Shown here piece after piece: positions 46,890 to 58,236 of a DNA stretch of 64,000 bases. Position numbers and translations under genes: made by a program. Within the stretch, counting starts at the first letter, position 1. Each line of letters starts with the position of its first letter. The DNA is taken from positions 39,775,001 to 39,839,000 of the forward strand of contig NC_088335.1 of the NCBI RefSeq assembly GCF_036884655.1, in the 5' to 3' direction. The notes under the pieces were generated by a model. It was not told the DNA's origin. It saw only the letters and a program-made list of their open reading frames with translations, and ran no database searches. The DNA is from Musa acuminata AAA Group. Lineage: Eukaryota; Streptophyta; Magnoliopsida; Zingiberales; Musaceae.

Positions 46890-49790
46890 TCAAATTAGTC
46901 TTCATTTAAGGATTTTGTAAAAATGTCTGCTAATTGATGCTGTGTCAATAAACTCTAGAACGATATTATTGTTAAGGACATGATTGCGTATGAAATGATG
47001 CCTAACGTCGATATGCTTAGTTCTAGAGTGTTGAATTGGATTTTTGGTAAAACATATTACACTTGTATTATCACATTTTATGGGAATGTTTTTCAAGTAA
47101 ATTCCATAGTCTTCTAATATATTCTTCATCCAAACAACTTGTACATAGCATGCACTTGCAGCAATGTATTCGGCTTCCGCAATAGATAGTGCAACTAAGT
47201 TTTGTTTCTTGGAAGTCTAAGAAACAAGTGCATATCCTAAAAATTGGCATGTTCTGGATGTACTTTTTCTATCTATCCTACATTCGCCAAAATCGACATC
47301 TGCATAAGCTATTAAATCGAATATATCAGATTTCAGATACCACAATCCTAAATTGGGAGTTCCTTTAAGATATCTAAATATTCTTTTAACACTCCCGCAA
47401 AGTCCTATACTAAACATGATATCTGGTCTAGTCGCGGTGAGATAAAGTAGACGACCTATCATTCCCCTATACATTTTTAATCAAAATTCTCACCATTTTC
47501 ATCCATATCTAACTTCGTCGAAGTACTCATAGGAGTGTTTATCACTTTTGAACCGTCCATGTTAAATCATTTTAACAATTCTAATGTATATTTAGACAAT
47601 TCTAATGTATATTTAGATTGATTAAGAAATATACCATCACTAAGTTGTTTAATTTGTAATCCTAAAAAGAAAGTTAATTCACCCATTAGACTCATTTCAA
47701 ATTCATGACTCATACACTTGACAAATGATTCACATAGTGATTCATCTGAAGAACTAAAAATAATATTATCAACATAAATTTGCACAATAAGAAAATTGTT
47801 TTCAAAGTGTTTGATAAACAATGTAGTATCAACCTTGCTTTTGATAAAATTATTTAAAATAAGAAAGGAACTAAGCCTTTCATACCAAGCTTGTTTCAAG
47901 CCATAGAGAGCCTTAGTCAATTTGAATACATAATTAGGAAGAAGAGAATTTTTAAATCCGGGAGGTTGTTCGACATATACTTCTTCGGAAATAAAACCAT
48001 TCAAGGAGGCACTTTTAACATCTATTTGAAATAGTTTAAAATTATTACTACTAGCATAGGCAAGGAGTATCCTAATGGCTTCAAATCTTGCCATAGGAGC
48101 GAAGGTTTCTTCGTAGTCGATACCTTCTTCTTGGTTGAAATCTTTGACCACTAATCTAGCCTTGTTTCTAACCACGATACCACATTCGTCTTGCTTGTCT
48201 CTAAAGATCCATTTATTACCAATGACTAAATGGTTACTAGGTCTAAAACAAGCTTCCATACCTCATTCCTCTCAAATTGGTTCAATTCCTCTTGCATTGC
48301 AATGATCCAAGAATCATCTTCCAAGGCCCCGTTAATGCATTTAGGTTCGATTTGAGAAAGGAAGGCGGTGTTAGCACAAAAATTCTTGAAGGAAGAATAA
48401 GTTTGAACCCCTTTTGATGTATCTCCTAGAATTAGCTCCTTTGGATAAGCATCCACATACTTACATTCCTTAGATAAGGAAGAAGATACATCAACATTGC
48501 TATTTTAAGGAGGGGGTTCATTTAAATTCAAATTTTCAAAACCAATATCATCATCAAAATTATTTTTATTTAACTCGAAAATTTCATAGAAAACAATATG
48601 AATAGACTCTTTTATAACTAAGGTTCTTTTGTTCAAAATACAAAAAGCCTTAGAAACAGAAGAGTAACCAAGAAAGGTGCCTTCATCAGATTTGGCATCA
48701 AATTTTCCTAAAGCATCCTTTTCATTCAAAATAAAGCATTTACAATTGAAAACTTTAAAATAATAAACATTTGGTTTTTTGTTATTCCATAATTCTTAGG
48801 GAGTTTTTGATAAAGATGGTCTTATTAGAACCCTATTCATGATGTAGCAAGTTGTATTCACGGTTTCAACCTAAAAATACTTGGGTAGACTATGTTCATT
48901 CAACATAGTTCTTGCCATTTCTTGTAGGTTTCTATTTTTTCTTTCAACTACTCTATTTTGTTGAGGATTTCTTGGAGTGGAGAAGTTGTGGTTATATCTA
49001 TTAACTTCACAAAAACTTTAGAAGTCATGGTTTTGAAATTTGCCACCATGATCACTTCGAATTGATGAAATCATGAAATCTTTTTCGTTTTGAGTGAGTT
49101 TACAAAATTTAGAGAAACATTTGAAACAATTACATTTGTGAGCCAAGAAATAAGTCCAAGTGTATCTAGTATAGTCATCTACAATTACAAAAGCATATTT
49201 GCTTCCTCCTAGACTTATCATGTCAATTAGTCCAAATAAGTCCAAATGGATCAATTATAATGGTCTAGTGGTGCTAATTTGATTTTTTGGTTTGAAACTA
49301 GTTTTTATTTGTTTACCTAGTTGACATGCATCACATACTTTGTCCTTAACAAACTTCATATTGGGAATCCCTCATACTAATTCTCTAGATGAGATCTTAG
49401 ATATTAGTTTCATACTTGCATGGCCTAATCTCCTATGCCAAAGCCAAGCATCATCATTTAAAGTGGAGAAGCACATTTTTAAAGCAATCATTGACAAGTT
49501 ATTGTTTGGTTTTTCAATAATGCACACATTAGATTCAAATCTAATGATGTAACCTTTATCGCATAATTGACTAATACTTAAGAGATTATGTTTTAATTCA
49601 TCAACTAGTAATACATCATCAATTGAAAAACATGATTTGTTACCTATGGTTCCCTTGCCAATGATTTTGCCTTTGTTGTTGTCTCCGAAGGTGACGTACC
49701 CTTCTTCTTTGCTAGTGAGCATAGAGAAATAAGATGGATCTTCAGTCATGTGTCTTGAGCATCCACTATCAAGATACAATCTCTTGCTCC
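46890..49790 (-). pseudogene. E4 pol (protease, integrase, RT, RNase H)
   Basis: Minus-strand order: protease YLDSGCSRHMT (49779), integrase (WHRRLGHASM, CDACQ, IHLDLFG, IRSDHGG, VVERKNR), RT (IDVKSASLN, YVDNIIF) and RNase H ([23 protein letters not shown]). The YVDD is changed to YVDN. Stops occur at several points and a frameshift lies near 48240; a deletion near 47400 removes part of the RT-RNase H connection. Closest in the window to E3 pol. Confidence 0.9.
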
Positions 49791-49794
49791 TAGC

Positions 49795-51379
49795 TTATGA
49801 GTTTGTCTACAAAAGAGGATGGTTTTAGGTACCCATTTGATTTTGGGTGCTTCAAAAATTGATCTACCAATTTTGTTATTCATCATTGAAGTATTTATAA
49901 TTCCTTTAGAAACCCATATCAACTTATGTAGACTAATTTTCCTAAATGGACATTTGTAAGCAACATGTCCGGATTTACAACAAAAGTTGCATTTCAAATA
50001 AGGTAAAACGTGTAATGTGGGTCCTTTAATGAAAGTGGTAAGATTTTGGTGAGATCCTCTCACAAAACCAATTCCACTTCTATTTGTGACGTGACCCTTG
50101 TTTGCAAGGATCATGTCCAATCCCTTGCTACCGACCTTAAACGTGACCTTAAACTTGTTTAAGGTCTCTTTAAGTAGTAAATTTTTATTTTTTATTGCTT
50201 CTAAGTGTTCACACTTAGAGTATGGAGGAGACTATCAAGCTTATTTTGTAGTAAAACATGCTCTTTCTTTAGAAGATTAAACTTCTTACTAATAGTTCTA
50301 CACTCATTAAATAATTCATGAAAAGCGATAGAAAGTTCATCGAAAGATAAATCTTCATTAATTAAATCACATACCTCTTCTCCTAAAGCCATTAGCGCAA
50401 AGTTTGTCTCCTCTTTGTTGCTAGCTTCTTCACTTTCTAAATCACTTGAATCATCCCAAGTCGCTTTTAAAACTTTCTTCTTCTTCGGTTGCTTCTTTTT
50501 AGCTTGGAGGCATTCATTTTTGAAGTGCCCCGGCTTCTTGCATTCGTAGCATACTACTTGGTCCTTTTTATGTTCAAGTTTATTTTTGGTGTTATTTTTA
50601 AATTTGTTCTTTCTTATAAATTTTTTAAAATTTTAAGTTAAAAGTGTAATGTCATCGTCACTGTCCTCATCACTTGATGTTCCTTTCAAGTGGTCTTCTT
50701 GTGATGTAAACGCCATATCCTTCCTGTTCTTTGGAAGAGGGTTCTCGAGCTCTTCATGAGCATGGCATGTCATTTCGTAGGTCATTAGAGACCTAATAAG
50801 TTCTTCAAGAGGAAATGTTTTAAGGTCCTTGGCTTCTTGAATGGCCGTAACTTTTGGATCCCAACTTTTTGGAAGGGATCTTAAGATTTTAGTTACTAGT
50901 TCAAAATTAGAAAAATCTTTACTAAGAGCTTTGAGTCCATTGATGACATCCATGAAACGGATGTATATGTCTCCGATGGACTCACTTGGTTTCATTCAGA
51001 AAAGTTCATAAGAGTGCACAAGAATGTTGATTTTGGACTCTTTCACTCGGCTAGTGCCTTCATGAGTGACATCAAGAGTTCTCCAAATATCAAAAGCCGA
51101 ATCACAAATTAAAACGTGATTAAATTCATTTTTGTCTAATGCATAAAACAAGACATTCATAGCCTTTGCGTTTAAAGCAAAAACCTTCTTCTCCGATTCA
51201 TCTCATTCGCTCATCGGAAGAGAAGATTTTTTAAATCCATTTTTGACAATAGTCCAAAGCTCGAAATATATGGAAATGAGGAAGATCCTCATACGAGTCT
51301 TCCAATACGTGTAATCCGACCCATTAAACATAGGTGGACGTGCAATAGAATGACCCTTATGCATGCCGAAGTAAGCCAT
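49795..51379 (-). pseudogene. E4 gag
   Basis: ATG at 51379 (MAYFGMHKGHSIARPPMFNG). Several stops in the first third, an open stretch 50995-50633, then the knuckle CYECKKPGHFKNEC (about 50550), an acidic serine-rich region and a second knuckle CNFCCKSGHVAYKC (about 49980). Similar to E3 and E5 gag. Confidence 0.88.
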
Positions 51380-51417
51380 CTCTCTTGGGTATTAAACCAA
51401 ATATGAGAGTGAGCCTA

Positions 51418-51429
51418 GCTCTGATACCA
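51418..51429 (-). other. E4 primer binding site
   Basis: Plus-strand GCTCTGATACCA, complement of the tRNA-Met type PBS, next to the LTR edge at 51432. Confidence 0.88.
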
Positions 51430-51431
51430 AT

Positions 51432-51989
51432 TATTAGGATCGAAGTGGCACTAAGAGGGGGGGTGAATTAGTATAGCAGATTAAAACTTATAAGTTTAAA
51501 AACGAATTCGTAAATACAAGGAGATTTTGTTTCGATAGTAACTTGAGTAGATGAAAACCGAAAGCTAGCAGTAGTGTAAATAACAATTTCAGGAAAGTAA
51601 GAACTCACACATTCAAGGAATACACCAATTTAAAGTGGTTCAGTCAAAATGACCTACATCCACTTGCGAAGCCTTTTTCGAAGAGGCTCTCAACTTCCAC
51701 TAGCAAATCACTTTGAAGGGGAAAGACAAATATCCCTCTTACAACCTTTTATAGTGGTTCACACTTTTACAAATTTTCAATAAAAAAGAATGAGGTGAAC
51801 ACTCAAGCAATTGGAAACAAGACTTGCTAAAGACTTTGCTAAGGCTTTTTTTTTTCTCAATCTATCGCTTCTCAAAAGTTGTATTCTCTATTGAGAATTG
51901 AGGGATATTTATAGACCCTAAGAGGATTCAAATTTGGGCTCCAAATTTTGAATTCTCTTGGGTTCCCGATGTTGGCGGTGCCACCGTCT
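51432..51989 (-). repeat. E4 5' LTR, truncated by LD
   Basis: TATTAGGATCG... (mutated from TGTTAGG). Minus-strand TATA box 51913-51906. It matches 42977-43510 and breaks inside the first palindrome unit (GGCGGTGCCACCG) at the LD edge. The remainder is expected beyond the window. Confidence 0.88.
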
Positions 51990-52436
51990 TGTCACGGACA
52001 AACTTCGAAACAAGATGTTTGATGTAATGCTTATGTATGTCCGTGTCGTTTGGCATATTCATGCCTTGTACAGCATGTAGAGGGGCGGCCGAAGGCATAA
52101 TAGTCCCATTTTAGTTGGGTTGGTGGCCTCTTTAGGCTTTGTAAATAAAGGTTGTGTCATGTGGACACGTGCGAGAGATTATCGGTCTGTAATGGACCAT
52201 TTTACCCTTTGTTCTGCCACTGTTCAGAGCTTGTAAAGTCTGTTTGTAATTTGCATTATCTATGAAGTGTTTTTCAGAGATGTTTGCTTATGGATCCCGA
52301 TTGAGGCGTTCTCTCTAACCCGTTCTCTCTTTTGTTGGTCCTAAGGGACAATGGGAGGCTTCGGGGAGGCTGACCTTTGTGGACGGACATGCAAGGGTGC
52401 CGCACGACTTAGGCAAAACCAACTAAGTCCGTGATA
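51990..52436 (+). repeat. LD 5' LTR
   Basis: 447 bp with terminal inverted TGTCACGGAC/GTCCGTGA(C)A; the last bases are GTGATA. TGTC is shared with the disrupted E4 LTR, so the exact junction is ambiguous by a few bases. Confidence 0.82.
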
Positions 52437-52438
52437 GA

Positions 52439-52450
52439 TGGTATCAGAGC
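52439..52450 (+). other. LD primer binding site
   Basis: TGGTATCAGAGC two bases after the LTR, tRNA-Met type. Confidence 0.88.
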
Positions 52451-55400
52451 GGGACAAGCACTCATAGAAACACTTGACATGCAAACGTGGGGGACCTAGC
52501 GGGGCTGCATTGAGGGCAGTCAGCACACGCGCGATCGTTTGGGGGAAAAACGGGCATGGAGATGTAGGGAAAATGAGTCGCTCGGAAGAGCGGGCATCCG
52601 ACATTGGCATTCAGAGGAATGGCCAACCCTTCGCGCAAGAGGCACCATGAGAACAGGCAAGTTTGGAAGAATGCGGAGCACACAAAGGTTGGGATGGCTG
52701 AGTTTAAGCTACGGCTCAACGTTGACAACTATACTTGATGGTGCTCAAGACAAGCGAGGCGCTTGGTAAAGGATGAGACCATGCAAGGTGGAATGAGTTG
52801 CTCAATGACCAAAAGAGTTATGCAAAGCTCACAGAGGTGAGGGGAATTGCTAACTCGAAGAATTTGGTACTCATGCATGGGCTTGTATGCGGACGATGGA
52901 ATGTTCATGGCCATCACAAGGCGACCGAAACTCGGTGCCACGGAGCATTGAAACTTTCTCTTCGGCATGTGAAGGATACGTCCGTAGGAGACTGAAGTGT
53001 GCAATGAGTTCAGCATATTGCTAGGCCTTGATTGGTGCGGCGGGGGCTGTATTGACGTGGAGTCGTAATCTAGCAAGTGCGTTTGCAGGAGGCAAAATAA
53101 TGCACAGTTTGTTCAGCAGATCGGAGTAGTCCAAGGGGATGGTGGTCTCCGAAACAAAGAGAGATGTTCCTCCAACGGGATAGTTATCCAGGAGGGATAA
53201 GTCTCGGCTCTCCAGAGGGAGAATCATGTGAGACGAACCCCACAAGTTGAGGAGGAGTACCTCAACAAACAACAACTCCACGAAGCTCAATGGACTGAGC
53301 AAGTGGCGAGGAGTCATCGCATGATCTCGCTTGAGAGAATGCATTGGTGGAGGCATTGCGAGATCAAGTGGGGGAGTGACCTAAAGCAACACAAATGAAG
53401 GCACACTTAGAGTCGATATGGAGATCGGACTCAAGGGAGGGCTGACCCGTGGAATGGTGGGCGCGAGGACCACCATCGACTCAATGCAAAAACGAGGAGC
53501 GGAGCAACTTGGGTGTAACTTGGCGAAGTACCCAAGCCGCATGAAGGGAGCCAGCATAGAAGTTGGAACATGGAGCAGAGGCACAGTGCTTTCCTTAGAT
53601 AGAGGTCAAGGACATGAACTCTTGCAGAGGCAAGAGTAGGATCATGTTGTTCCATGGGTCCTTTATTCTAACGGAGCGGACTCATCTTGCATGGTGCCAA
53701 AGACGAAGAGAGCTTCTAGGCACATGCACCTTATCTCGGAGAAGCATTTGATGGAGGAACTAAGGCGACTCAATTTACGGAGGCGAAGTTGGGTTCAGAA
53801 GGCCTTAGCACGGGGCAAGAGGACGCAGAGGCGGGTACTCTTGAAGAATATGCCACAATGTTGCCATTCAAGTTACCGTGAAGGAAGCGGTGCGCAGCGG
53901 AGATTGTGCTGGTAGGGGCAGAGGCCCAGGATCCAGACAATGGTGGACAAATTTCAGTGAAGTCGGTGGACTTCGGGAGCTACTAGGTGACGGACTATCC
54001 TAGAGCGGTGCTTCATCTAGGTGTGACCCAAGAGTGGGTGGATGAAGGTCGATTGCCAAAGGAGCGAACAAAATCGAAGGTCGAAGAGACCCTGCGATGT
54101 ATTGGCAGAGGCCACACATGGAGGGTTCGCAATTCGAGTTTATTCCACGAGGATCAGAATGCAATGGAGATGTCACCAGGAGGTGACATGGTGCAGCGGA
54201 TCGTGATGGAACAGTTCGTGGCAATGCGATACACACGATCTAGTCCCGTGAGGGATTAGATCATATGGAGGTATGATCGGGAGCTACTGGAAGCTCCACT
54301 TCGGTGAACAACGCGACGACAAGAAGGGCTATGGATTCAAGGAGTGAAGGCTATAGTACCGCAGAGGCGGGTCTTCCGTGCGTGCATCGAATTTTGCATC
54401 GGATGAAAACCTTGGTCATCAGTATATGGGGGTTGGGTTCCACCAAGGGAAAAGTTCGAATGCAAGTACCAGTGAGTTCCATGGGAGGGACTTGATCATG
54501 TAGAGGTATGATCGAAGCAGCTAGAGATTTGGACTGCTCCAGAGCTCATATTCGCTTAAGGGAGCCCGACAAGTCAGAGGACAAGGTCGAGTAAGCGAAC
54601 GTTGCTACCAAGGAAGCTAAGGAGAATAGAATCGGTGCAAATCCTACAACGTGATGGCAGAGGCCATGCATGGGAGTTGCAGTCTGTCTTTCCATCGACC
54701 AAACGGACTGCTTGGAGAACACAGAGGTGTTGAAGCAGGGGGTCGAAATGGGCGAGGAAGCGATGACGAGTCCAGAGGGACTTAGCTACCCAAAATCAAG
54801 CATCAATTAGAATGGAGGTGGACTCAGAGGAGTGCCACGGAGACATATCTACTGATCGCGAAGAAAAGGGATGCAGATGCGAGGCGATAGATAGTAGGGC
54901 CATGGGCATGGTAGCGCCATGGTACCGCAGAGGCGGGACTTCCATGAAAGTCATTGATCCCTTGCTCTTATGGAGGGAGAGCACTTGGTCGCGAAAGGGG
55001 CCAAGAAGGTGGAGCATGCAAAGGCAATCTCCAAGTACCGAGACAAGGCTGAAGGATAGAGGCCGAGGAACTTCGTAAGACCGGTGTCAATGAGCTTCTC
55101 ATCAAGATAGCCGAAAGTGAAGGACTTCGGGTTATGCAAGAGTGCATAACCAAGGAACGAAGCAGGCAGTACACGGTGTTGTACCTTTGCTACTCAGTGG
55201 AGTAGGCGGCAGGGTTGATGGAGAAGACGGTACAATCCCAGAGGCGACCAAACCTATGAGAGAATTACTCCAAGTTGGGGTGAAAACTTCCTGCATTCCA
55301 GAAGTTCGATGGCATTTAGAAGATGAATCACAGTAGCTAACTCAACGCAAGGAGTGCAAACACTTCAAGTGCTTCAGAAGTGTGAGCAAAGAGCAGGCGA

Positions 55401-56111
55401 AGGCTAGTAACTAGCTCGATGCATGAAGTACAACCTCGAGGAGGTGGGCGAAGTCAAGTAACCTTTGCCTTCTCAACTCTTAAGAGAATGGGCGAAACCG
55501 AGTACCCCAATTCTCTTATCTATCTAGTAGAGGAGCTCTGCACAAGTTCAAAGACCCTTCGAAGATAATAGAAGACAATAGTTGTCAAATCCTCACCAAT
55601 GGTGATCAGTGCTACTGAGAGTAGATTGTCCACTTCATTTCCCAACGAAATGCTAATCGAAAGCGGAAGTGATGCGAACCTACTTAGATGTGACAACTAA
55701 GTGAGAGAAGAGTCAATGAGCAAATTTTATGGAGGAAGGACCCAAAACTTCAGAAGTTTGCGAGACGATGCTCGTTAAAGCTCCAACAAGCATCCACCCA
55801 GTTCAAGCAGCATGAGGAATTTGAGAGACTGGCACAGTAAGGATGGTCTTTTCCTTCATCTGGGGGATCCGTAGGAATCAACAATGATCAACACAACTCA
55901 GCCAACCCCACACTAGAGTCAGAGTCATTGGTGAGTTGAAGCAGCATGGCGGATCAAAGGTTCGACTACTCAAAAAACAGCAGCGGAGAGCAGCTAGGAG
56001 CCAAGAGGCGCATTGTAGTTGGAGCAGAAGATTGAAGACTCAACAAAGGCGAGGAGTTACAGTGTCGACAAAGGCTTCAACGAGGACGTCGAAGGTATAA
56101 GTGGGGGAGAA
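52451..56111 (+). other. LD internal region, no supported gene
   Basis: About 3.6 kb, GC-richer than its neighbours, with only short frames on both strands and no gag, protease, integrase, RT or RNase H signature. It contains diverged internal duplications: GGCAGAGGCCA(C/T)(A/G)CATGG near 54103 and 54655, and a GGGA(T/C)T(A/T)GATCAT(A/G)T(G/A)GAGGTATGATCG block near 54251 and 54489. GCAGAGGCGGG also recurs (54361, 54922). Confidence 0.65.
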
Positions 56112-56143
56112 TGTCATGGACAAACTTCGAAACAAGATGTTTG
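56112..56143 (+). repeat. LD 3' LTR, first 32 bp
   Basis: TGTCATGGAC and following bases match 51990-52021 with one difference; E5 begins directly after, at 56144. The last five bases GTTTG should recur after the E5 3' LTR outside the window. Confidence 0.85.
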
Positions 56144-58186
56144 TGTTGAATCTCGGATTTCGATGATGAAGTCAATTGTCATTTGTTGTCTAATCTATGT
56201 GTTGAGATAAGTGTGCAGGATTAACTACGATGAAAGTTAGACAAGTAGCAGGAGTTGTGCCGGAGTCAAGATCATGATCACGTTGGGAGTTCGAGAGTTC
56301 GACGGAAGTTCGGACGGTCGTCGGAGGTTCTGCGAGAACAGATCCGAGAAGTCTAGAAGCTTGCCAAGCGAAGCTCGTCGGAACTCACCAAGTGGATCGT
56401 CGCAAAGTCCAGGAGTTTGCCGGAAGTCCGTAGAAGCATCACCGAGGGTTCATCGGATGATCGACGGAAGTTCGCCGGAAACTCACCGGAAGAAGCGATT
56501 GACGCACCGAAGCAAAGCTGCAGAAATTGTCTTAGATCTAATCATAGTTAGCACATTGATTAAGTTGGAAAATGGGAGGTGATCCCATTAGCTAATCTTG
56601 GGGCAATTGGGCCCTTGAAAGACTGAAATTGGGCCGAATGGAGCTAACCATTCGGACCCTGCTTGCACTAGGAGGTGCAACCGCCTAGGCCAGGAGGTGG
56701 CACTGCCTGGGCTAAGCCTCCCAGCGAGACTGGGCGGTGCAACCTCCCTAGCCAGGAGGTGGCACCGCCTGAGCTCAGTCTTCGAGCTAGACTGGGCGGT
56801 GCAACCTCCCTGACAGAGAGGTGGCACCGCCTGAGCTCAGTCTTCGAGCTAGACTGGGCGGTGCAACCTCCCTGACAGAGAGGTGGCACCGCCTGAGATC
56901 GGTCTTCGAGCTCTGGCAGAGAGGTGCAACCGCCTCAGTCAAGAGGTGGCACCGCCTGGGCTCAGTCTTCGAGCTCTGCCAGGCGGTGCAACCTCTCCAG
57001 TCAGGAGGTGCAACCGCCTGATCCCGGAATTCCGGGATTTGATCGTTTTGAGCTCCAAATTTGAATTGGGTTGGGGCCTATAAATACCCCACCCATTCAG
57101 CACTGAAAAGATATAGACCTACACCGAAATTCTTGATCTTTTCTGTGATTCTAAGAGCTCAAATTTGTGTAAAGTCCTAAAGTTCTCCTCTTTCTGTTCT
57201 TCAAGTCTTGAGTTGTAAAGAGAGGAGAGAAAGGTCCTGTAAGGGTTGTCTCCTGAGCCCATCAAAAGGAGTGAATCTGTTAAAGGGCAGTTGGCCTTCG
57301 CCTATTGAAGGAAGGCCTCTAGTTGACGTCGGTGACCTCGTCGGTGGAGGAAGCCAAAAGTGGAGTAGGTCAAGACTGACCGAACCACTCTAAATCTCTG
57401 GTTTGCGTTTATTTTGAGCACTTTATCATTACTGCAAACCTCCTACATAGCTACTGCTCTCTGCGCCTTTACGAACAAGTTTCTAAGTGCTGATCTTTCT
57501 GAATCTGCATTCATACGTAAATCGGTGTTTTCATACATTACAGTTTACGATTACGTTTTGTAACTGCAAACTGTCTTCTGCGCTTTTACGAACGAGTTTC
57601 TTTGTAGTTTACATTTACGTTTTGATTCTATTTATAACTGCAAACTGTCTTCTGCAATTTTACGAAAGAGTTTCAAGGTTTAGACGAAAATCTGCATTCA
57701 GACGTAAAACTGCATTTAGACGTAAATCGGCTTTCCTCGTACAATCATCAGATTTCAGTTCACGTTTACGTCTTGATTTCAACTGCATATTGCCTTCTGC
57801 GAGTCTACAAATGAGTTTCAAAGTCCAGACGTAAATCTGCGTTTAGACGTAAATCTGCTTTTTGCAGATTACTTTTTGAGCTGTACAATAGCAGCACACT
57901 GTCTTTATACTTCTGCTTAAACTGCTTTTGATCTAAACAAGTGATTTACGCAATCTGAGCTTAGACGTAAATTGCGCTTAGATGCAAACTGTGTTTAGAC
58001 GCAAACTGCGTTTAGATGCAAACTGTGTTTAGACGTAAACTGCACTTAATCATAAGTAATCTTAGAATCGGTTTTTGCATCAAAATAGTTTTTATCGAAC
58101 GAACGCAGCTTTCGTTTTTAATCGCTGAAAGATATCCGTTGCACTAATTCACCCCCCCCCCCCTCTTAGTGCTCTCGATCCTAACA
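56144..58186 (+). repeat. E5 5' LTR
   Basis: 2043 bp, TGTTGAATC...CCTAACA. The palindrome array 56668-57020 has a near-exact 62-bp period (units starting near 56761, 56823, 56885), each unit combining GGTGGCACCGCC, an AGCTC...GAGCT stem and GGCGGTGCAACC. TATA box TATAAATA 57079-57086. A 12-C run lies at 58152-58163. The LTR is longer than in E3 mainly because of the expanded segment at 57480-58045. Confidence 0.93.
57640..58045 (+). repeat. GTTTAGACGTAAACTGC-type repeats in the E5 LTR
   Basis: Downstream of the TATA box, a run of degenerate 16-18 bp units such as TTTAGACGTAAATCTGC and GTTTAGACGCAAACTGC, densest at 57950-58040. E3 has only one or two such units at the matching place. Confidence 0.8.
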
Positions 58187-58188
58187 AT

Positions 58189-58200
58189 TGGTATCAGAGC
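58189..58200 (+). other. E5 primer binding site
   Basis: TGGTATCAGAGC, two bases after the LTR. Confidence 0.9.
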
Positions 58201-58236
58201 CCGGTTAACTCTCAAACGGATTAAAATCCAAGAGAG

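Larger units (their letters stand above)
42977..51989 (-). mobile_element. E4: Sirevirus-like Copia element (minus) with gag, pol and third ORF
   Basis: Reverse-oriented: 3' LTR 42977-44221, polypurine tracts at 44222 and 44732, third ORF 46284-45160, pol 49790-46890, gag 51379-49795, PBS, 5' LTR from 51432 cut by LD at 51989. All three coding parts contain stops or frameshifts. It is the only copy here with gag, pol and the third ORF together. Confidence 0.92.
51990..56143 (+). mobile_element. LD: large LTR element without recognisable coding sequence
   Basis: 5' LTR 51990-52436 (TGTCACGGAC ... GTCCGTGATA, inverted termini), PBS 52439-52450, about 3.6 kb internal DNA, polypurine AAGTGGGGGAGAA before a second LTR start at 56112. 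The second LTR is cut after 32 bp by E5. It fits a LARD-type non-autonomous element. Lineage unresolved; Gypsy-like LTR termini are an impression only. Confidence 0.85.

Noticed and set aside
53021..53356. 111-codon minus-strand frame in LD
   Set aside because: No recognisable domain; LD has many overlapping short frames of similar length on both strands, as expected for GC-moderate non-coding DNA.
56663..57083. Several overlapping 66-79 codon frames in the E5 U3 array (and 63286-63807)
   Set aside because: They are translations of the 62-bp palindrome repeat in both orientations, not genes.
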